NCBI GenBank assembly: GCA_048265185.1
Contig: JBLXBZ010000002.1
Coordinates: 124,001-188,000 of the forward strand
Reading direction: 5' to 3'
Length of the DNA stretch: 64,000 nucleotides
Origin: JBLXBZ01 sp048265185
GTDB lineage: Bacteria; Pseudomonadota; Alphaproteobacteria; Rhizobiales; Stappiaceae
This document shows, piece by piece, positions 59,684 through 64,000 of the stretch (position 1 is its first letter; every line of letters starts with the position of its first letter). Made by a program: the position numbers and the translations under genes. The notes below the pieces were generated by a model. That model did no database searches and was not told the origin of the DNA. It saw only the letters and a program-made list of their open reading frames with translations.

Positions 59684-60322
59684 ATGAAACTTCGTGACCG
59701 CGCTTATGAATGTTTTACGGAAAGATTGTTGTCGCGCGAGATCAAGCCAGGTCAATTTCTTTCTCAGCGTGAATTGGTGAAAGTCACGGGAATGCCTTTA
59801 GGCGCCATCCGCGAGTTAGTGCCGCGGCTGGAGGCCGACGGGTTGTTGAAAACGGCGCCGCAACGTGGAATGCAAATCGCGCATGTGGATCTCGATCTGA
59901 TTCGCAACGCCTTTCAACTTCGGTTGATTTTGGAGCAGGAGGCGGCGCTGAACTACGCGCGCAGCGCTAGCGATGAGGATCTCGCCGCGTTAAGGTCTTC
60001 TCATGAGCAAGTGCTGACAGAGGCGGCGACAGGCATTACCCCCGAATTGGTGGAGCGCGCGCAGGCGGTCGACTGGCGGTTTCATGACACGCTCATAGAT
60101 TTTCTTGGGAACAAGATCATTTCCGATATTTACCGGGTGAATTCGATCAAGATCCGGCTCATCCGTCAGGAAAGAACACGGCTGATGCCTGAGCTTCTCG
60201 TGTCGGTTATTGGTGAGCATATGCGTATTATCGAGGCGCTGGAAAGTCGTGATCCCGCCGCTTCGGCCGCGGCGCTGACCCGCCATATAGAAGGAGCGCG
60301 CTCCAGAGCTTTGCAAATGTAA
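59684..60322 (+). CDS. GntR-family regulator with FCD domain
   Basis: The 212-residue protein has a winged HTH (LRDRAYECFTERLLSREIKP, then SQRELVKVTGMPLGAIRELV and ETAP-like wing LLKTAPQRGMQIAHVD) and an FCD effector domain from about residue 75. The metal-ligand pattern is D..FH.tLIDFLGN, ...IGEHMRIIEALE and LTRHIEGARSRA. FCD proteins respond to organic acids. It lies 56 bp after the DapA-like gene and probably controls that gene and the divergent TRAP operon. Confidence 0.92.
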   Translation: MKLRDRAYECFTERLLSREIKPGQFLSQRELVKVTGMPLGAIRELVPRLEADGLLKTAPQRGMQIAHVDLDLIRNAFQLRLILEQEAALNYARSASDEDLAALRSSHEQVLTEAATGITPELVERAQAVDWRFHDTLIDFLGNKIISDIYRVNSIKIRLIRQERTRLMPELLVSVIGEHMRIIEALESRDPAASAAALTRHIEGARSRALQM

Positions 60323-60353
60323 CTTTTGCCAATGTTTTGGGCTGCACGTTAAC

Positions 60354-60384
60354 AAAAGCCCCGGCGAATATGGCCGGGGCTTTT
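60354..60384. terminator. bidirectional rho-independent terminator
   Basis: AAAAGCCCCGGC (60354-60365) and GCCGGGGCTTTT (60373-60384) are exact complements over a 7-nt loop, with A and T runs on both sides. It sits between the convergent GntR and chemoreceptor genes and can end transcripts of both. Confidence 0.92.
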
Positions 60385-60416
60385 GTCATTTTCTCTGGGA
60401 TGACTTTCTGAAAAAC

Positions 60417-62480
60417 CTAGACGGCCACGTCGCGAAGGAAGCGGTCGATCTCCGAACGCAGCAGGCCGGTTTTTTCCGTCATGGTCCCGGATGCGCCGAG
60501 AACGTCGTCGGCGGCGTGGCTGGTGCGCTCCACGGTCTTTGACAGCTGGTCCATATTCTCGGTGACGGTGCTGGTGCCCTGAGCCGCTTGTTGAACGCTG
60601 CGGGAGATATCCGACGTAGCGGCGCCTTGTTGTTCAACGGCCGTCGCGATGGAGGTGGTGTAGCCGTTCACCTCTTCCATGATTTGGGCTATGTCGCCAA
60701 TGGCGGCGACAGCTTGTTCGGTGGAGCCTTGAATGGCGGAGATTTGCGCGCCGATATCTTCGGTCGCTTTTGATGTCTGGGTCGCGAGTTCCTTGACTTC
60801 CGCAGCCACTACCGCAAAGCCCCGGCCAGCGTCGCCGGCGCGGGCGGCCTCAATCGTCGCGTTTAGCGCAAGCAGATTGGTTTGCTCGGCGATGGCTTGA
60901 ATAAGACTGACGACTTCGCCGATTTTATGGGCTGCGTTGGCCAGGCCGCCAACTTTGTCGTTAGCGTCCTTGGTGCCCGACGTCGCTCGATCGACGACCA
61001 TCGAGGTGCGGCTCACCTGATTGGAGATTTCTGAAATCGAAGCGGAAAGCTCCTCGGCGGCGCTGGCCACTGTTTGAACGTTGGCGGTTGCTTCCGAACT
61101 GGCCACAGAAGTTTGTTGCGAATGAGAAGCGCTGTCGCGAGCCATATCGGTCAGAACCCGGGCCGTTTGATCTAGACCATTGGCGGTGTCGCCTACAGAA
61201 CCAAGAAGATCCTGGATAGTTTCCCGGAAAGAGGCGATCATCTGGTCCGTACGAGCTTGACGCGCCTCACGTTCTTTATCTTCTTCCGTCTTGGAGGCTT
61301 CAAGTGTCTGGCGGGCGATTGCGTTTTCTCTGAAGGTCTCCACAGCGCGCGCCATGTCGCCGATTTCGTCTTTCCGGTCGCGGCTTTTCACAGTCAGGGA
61401 CGTGTCGCCATCGGCGAGTTGGCGCATGGTTTCGGTCAAGCGTGAAATGGGTTTTGTGAAGGCTCCGGCCGCGAACCACACAAGAGCAAGCAGAGCTAGC
61501 AAAAGGCCGGCGGAGATGAGCAGCATGGTGTTGCGAGCCTCAATGACCCCTTGGAACATGGCGTTGTGAGGAACTTCAAGAACCACGTACCATTTTTCCG
61601 TCAGCCCTGGGAAGTTGACCGGAATGAGCGCCTGATAAATGTCGCCGGTTTTAGAGGCGATTTTTTCGCCGCCAGTCTCTTTCATCAATGCGAGCAGATT
61701 GGCGTCAGTGACTTTCGTTCCCAGTTTTGCCGTGTCGTCATGGGCGACCCAAAGATTGTCGCCGCCAATCAATTTCACCTTTCCTACGCCAAATGGCGCA
61801 TAGTTCGCCATTGCGCTGGAGATATTCGTCAAAGCCGTATCAGCAGTGGCGATACCGATTGGCTTGCCGTCTTTACGGACGACGATGCTGACGGTTGTCA
61901 TCAAAACGTCTTCGCCATCAACCGGATAGGTGTAGGGAGGGGTGATCAGCGAGCGGTTTTCGCGGATGGGTAGATCATACCAGCCTTCGGTGCCGGCTTC
62001 CTTGGTCATGATTAATTTTTCAACGGCGACAGACGAGCCGGAGTGATAGAAATATGGCACGAAGCGCCCGGAAGCGTCGGAGTATTTATGGCCAATGAAC
62101 TGCGAATCCTTGCCGTCAAGCCCGTTGGGCTCGAACGCGAGAGTCATTCCGACCAGATGTGGGTTGTTCTCAACAAGCCGGGTCATCAGGCCGCCGAGCT
62201 GGTCGCGGTCCATCATGCCAGCGTTGAGCAAGCCTTCAACCGCGACGGCGCCGTTTTGAGCTGTGTAGCCCGCTTGGGAAATGGAGCTGGAAACCTCTTC
62301 CGCATAGAGATGCAATTGCGTGTCTACTTGCTGTAGCACTTCCCTCTCTGCGTTATTGGAAGCCACCATCGCTCCCATGAAAGTGGTCGCCATCATTGAT
62401 AAAGTGAACAATGCACCTGCGGAAATCAGCAGTTTATTGCGAATGGAAAGGTCAGAAAAACGCATTCTAATAGTCCCCAT
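60417..62480 (-). CDS. methyl-accepting chemotaxis protein with dCache-type sensor
   Basis: The product of about 687 residues has a first helix (about residues 17-40), a long periplasmic Cache domain (about 45-320) and a second helix (about 322-343). A HAMP domain (TKPISRLTETMRQLADGDTS) precedes the signalling domain, with the conserved hairpin tip IAEQTNLLALNATIEAARAG and GRGFAVVAAEVKELATQTSK. It senses a small periplasmic ligand and controls CheA. PYTYPVDGEDVLMTTVSIVV in the sensor resembles amino-acid or organic-acid-binding Cache domains. The start at 62480 is one of several (62513, 62465). No che genes are near. Confidence 0.93.
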   Translation of the reverse strand: MGTIRMRFSDLSIRNKLLISAGALFTLSMMATTFMGAMVASNNAEREVLQQVDTQLHLYAEEVSSSISQAGYTAQNGAVAVEGLLNAGMMDRDQLGGLMTRLVENNPHLVGMTLAFEPNGLDGKDSQFIGHKYSDASGRFVPYFYHSGSSVAVEKLIMTKEAGTEGWYDLPIRENRSLITPPYTYPVDGEDVLMTTVSIVVRKDGKPIGIATADTALTNISSAMANYAPFGVGKVKLIGGDNLWVAHDDTAKLGTKVTDANLLALMKETGGEKIASKTGDIYQALIPVNFPGLTEKWYVVLEVPHNAMFQGVIEARNTMLLISAGLLLALLALVWFAAGAFTKPISRLTETMRQLADGDTSLTVKSRDRKDEIGDMARAVETFRENAIARQTLEASKTEEDKEREARQARTDQMIASFRETIQDLLGSVGDTANGLDQTARVLTDMARDSASHSQQTSVASSEATANVQTVASAAEELSASISEISNQVSRTSMVVDRATSGTKDANDKVGGLANAAHKIGEVVSLIQAIAEQTNLLALNATIEAARAGDAGRGFAVVAAEVKELATQTSKATEDIGAQISAIQGSTEQAVAAIGDIAQIMEEVNGYTTSIATAVEQQGAATSDISRSVQQAAQGTSTVTENMDQLSKTVERTSHAADDVLGASGTMTEKTGLLRSEIDRFLRDVAV

Positions 62481-62660
62481 ATACCTGTCGCCGACCAACA
62501 TTGAGGAGACCATAAAATGTAAGACTTACCACTGGATTAATTGACGATTTTGGGTCGAAATTTCTGTTTTCTTATAATTGTATGAAACTATATGGAAATA
62601 AACTGCGTCCGGCTTAGTAATTTTGAAATGAGTTGAAATTTTTGACGCTTCGCGAATAAA

Positions 62661-63698
62661 TTATTTCGACGAAACGACAGAAGCGCTCCATTGATGCAAG
62701 AAGAGATTTTTCTTGGCTTTGTCCAAACCTACCAGAAGAGCGGGGGTTAAGGCGATAGGGCGCAAGGATTCCAGAGCTTCTGGTTTCGACTTCTCGTTAA
62801 TTCTAAAAAGTAATGAATCCGCCTTGTAAGCGAGGCTAAAGTCAATGAAATTCAGCGCTGCGGCGGCGCTGCGAGCCTGTCGCGAAATAAAGGCGGAGCG
62901 GGGAAGAACCAGCGTGTAGTCGGATGGGAAAATGACGCCGATGCGCGGATCAGCGACGCTGCGGGACAAGGCGTATGAGCCCAGAACATTATAGCCCAGC
63001 GTCAGGCGTCCATCGGCTACGCGGTCCAGAATTTCCGACGTGCAGCAAAAGAGTTGAACGTCGTTGCGCCCGAAGCTTTCCACAAGTCGACCCCAGGTCG
63101 AGGCCTGGGCCGCATCTTCGAAAGCGAAAATGTACCCCACGCCCGAACTGATGATGTCATAAGTGCCTATGCGCTTGTTGAAACGCTGCGATTGGCGAAG
63201 AAGGTCTACAAGGTCGAACCGGTTCCCAGGAACCTCAGACGGCGATAGCAAGTTTTTATTATAAACGATCACGCCAGGTTCAAAGCCGACGCTAACCAGC
63301 TCGTTGCGCCATCTGGCCCAATCGGGAACGCGGTCGCTCAGAGCCATGGATAGCGGCTGGGCGCAGCCGTCATTGACGTGTTTCACTTGTTGGGCGGCGG
63401 ACGAGCTGATTATGAGATCGGCGAAAAATTCCTCTTTTTGGCAGGCAGCCTCTACTTTCGCGCTGAGTTCATTACTCGTCATTTCGATGTAATGGGCTGA
63501 AACCGAAGGGTTTTGATCTTGAAAATCATTGATGATCGGCATGACCGCCTCTAGGTCGGTAACGCCGGCAATGACAAGTTCCGCCGACATATTCCCTAGT
63601 CGTGCAGGAAAGAAAACGCCTTCCGCGCGCGCCGGCGGCGTTAGCAGGAGGAGCGTCGTCATGGCGCTCCATGTGAGAAAATGGGTGAAGTGGCTCAT
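62661..63698 (-). CDS. ABC-type periplasmic solute-binding protein linked to a sensor kinase
   Basis: The 345-residue protein has a signal peptide (about residues 8-25, ending ARA) and a type-2 binding fold of the iron/phosphonate (AfuA-like) class: LEAVMPIINDFQDQNPSVSA, ADLIISSSAAQQVKHVNDGC and LTLGYNVLGSYALSRSVADP. Its start overlaps the stop of a histidine kinase gene (ATGA). No ABC permease is in view. Comparable pairs, a TctE-type kinase and a binding protein, suggest that this protein feeds a ligand signal to the kinase. That is inference. Confidence 0.85.
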   Translation of the reverse strand: MSHFTHFLTWSAMTTLLLLTPPARAEGVFFPARLGNMSAELVIAGVTDLEAVMPIINDFQDQNPSVSAHYIEMTSNELSAKVEAACQKEEFFADLIISSSAAQQVKHVNDGCAQPLSMALSDRVPDWARWRNELVSVGFEPGVIVYNKNLLSPSEVPGNRFDLVDLLRQSQRFNKRIGTYDIISSGVGYIFAFEDAAQASTWGRLVESFGRNDVQLFCCTSEILDRVADGRLTLGYNVLGSYALSRSVADPRIGVIFPSDYTLVLPRSAFISRQARSAAAALNFIDFSLAYKADSLLFRINEKSKPEALESLRPIALTPALLVGLDKAKKNLFLHQWSASVVSSK

Positions 63699-64000
63699 GC
63701 GCGCTCCTTGGCTCGCGGCAGAATGACGTCGATCCAGAAGACGCCTTCGCGGCGCATAGCTTGCATGGAGCCGCCATGCGCCAAGGCGACTTCATGGACG
63801 ATGGCGAGTCCGAGGCCTGCGCTGGCGCCGCCTTCAGAAGCGCGGGCGAAACGTTTTCCCAGTTGGGGGACATACGCGGCGGCGATGCCGGCGCCATGGT
63901 CGCCCACGGACAGTATGACTGATTGCTCGTTTTTTTTCGCGACCACCATGATCACCGGCGCCGCACCATGGACAAGGGCGTTATTCAGAAGATTTTTCAC
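63695..64000 (-). CDS. sensor histidine kinase, C-terminal part (runs off the right edge)
   Basis: The last 101 residues of a two-component kinase are visible. The N box is KNLLNNALVHGAAPVIMVVA, G1 is GDHGAGIAAAYVPQ, the F box is GKRFARA and G2 is SAGLGLAIVHEVALAHGG. The gene's 5' end lies beyond the window, so any membrane or sensor part cannot be seen. The reduced spacing after the N box resembles TctE/QseC-type kinases. It overlaps the binding-protein gene by four bases. Confidence 0.9.
   Translation of the reverse strand: MKNLLNNALVHGAAPVIMVVAKKNEQSVILSVGDHGAGIAAAYVPQLGKRFARASEGGASAGLGLAIVHEVALAHGGSMQAMRREGVFWIDVILPRAKERA

Overview
The window looks like chromosome of a moderate-GC alphaproteobacterium, most probably a Hyphomicrobiales (Rhizobiales)-type and perhaps marine organism. 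The basis is a Caulobacter/rhizobium-style cpa/tad pilus locus, the succinylase lysine genes dapD/dapE, the def-fmt-truA and engB-argB blocks, and two complete TRAP transporters. No genus is claimed. No CRISPR array, intact insertion sequence, prophage or replication origin was seen.

Region by region. 0-15.4 kb is a Tad/Flp type IVc pilus locus in two pieces. The left piece has a PhnD-like binding protein, two TadE-type pseudopilins, a stand-alone secretin N-domain protein, the Flp pilin and the CpaA prepilin peptidase. The right piece has cpaB-cpaC-cpaD-cpaE-cpaF-tadB-tadC with convergent tadD. A PACE efflux pump and its divergent LysR regulator sit between them. 15.4-29.6 kb is mostly housekeeping: an M17 aminopeptidase, MarR regulator, NlpC/P60 hydrolase, rmuC, def-fmt, a GNAT enzyme, truA, dapE/dapD, a DMT transporter, a pyrimidine nucleotidase, argB and engB. 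29.8-31.4 kb holds an unrecognised glycine-rich protein preceded by a 20-bp perfect palindrome, and a CatB/Vat-type acyltransferase.

31.7-44.5 kb is a catabolic region. One minus-strand operon links an N-formylglutamate-amidohydrolase-like enzyme, a TRAP transporter, a glutamine-synthetase-like ligase, an aldehyde dehydrogenase and an iron alcohol dehydrogenase, with a divergent RpiR regulator. I read it as a possible gamma-glutamylation route for an amine or amino alcohol, and it is the best candidate for an uncharacterised system. Next come an IclR regulator, dgoK-dgoA and a MetC-like PLP enzyme. A 225-bp IS630-derived mini-element sits exactly at the overlapping stop codons of the MetC-like gene and a convergent small gene. 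45.1-47.8 kb is an arsenic operon, arsR-acr3-arsC-arsH. tRNA-Arg(ACG) at 48.5 kb borders a decayed stretch.

48.7-52.8 kb holds a histidine kinase without a visible partner, a LpdA-like flavoprotein and a TVP38/TMEM64 membrane protein. 53.0-55.6 kb is rpmH-rnpA-yidC with a clear promoter and terminator. 55.7-60.3 kb is a second TRAP system with a DapA-family lyase and an FCD/GntR regulator. The right edge has a chemoreceptor, a periplasmic binding protein and the end of a histidine kinase that overlaps it. In many Hyphomicrobiales yidC is followed by engB and argB on the same strand. Here the two blocks are about 24 kb apart on opposite strands, which fits one inversion.
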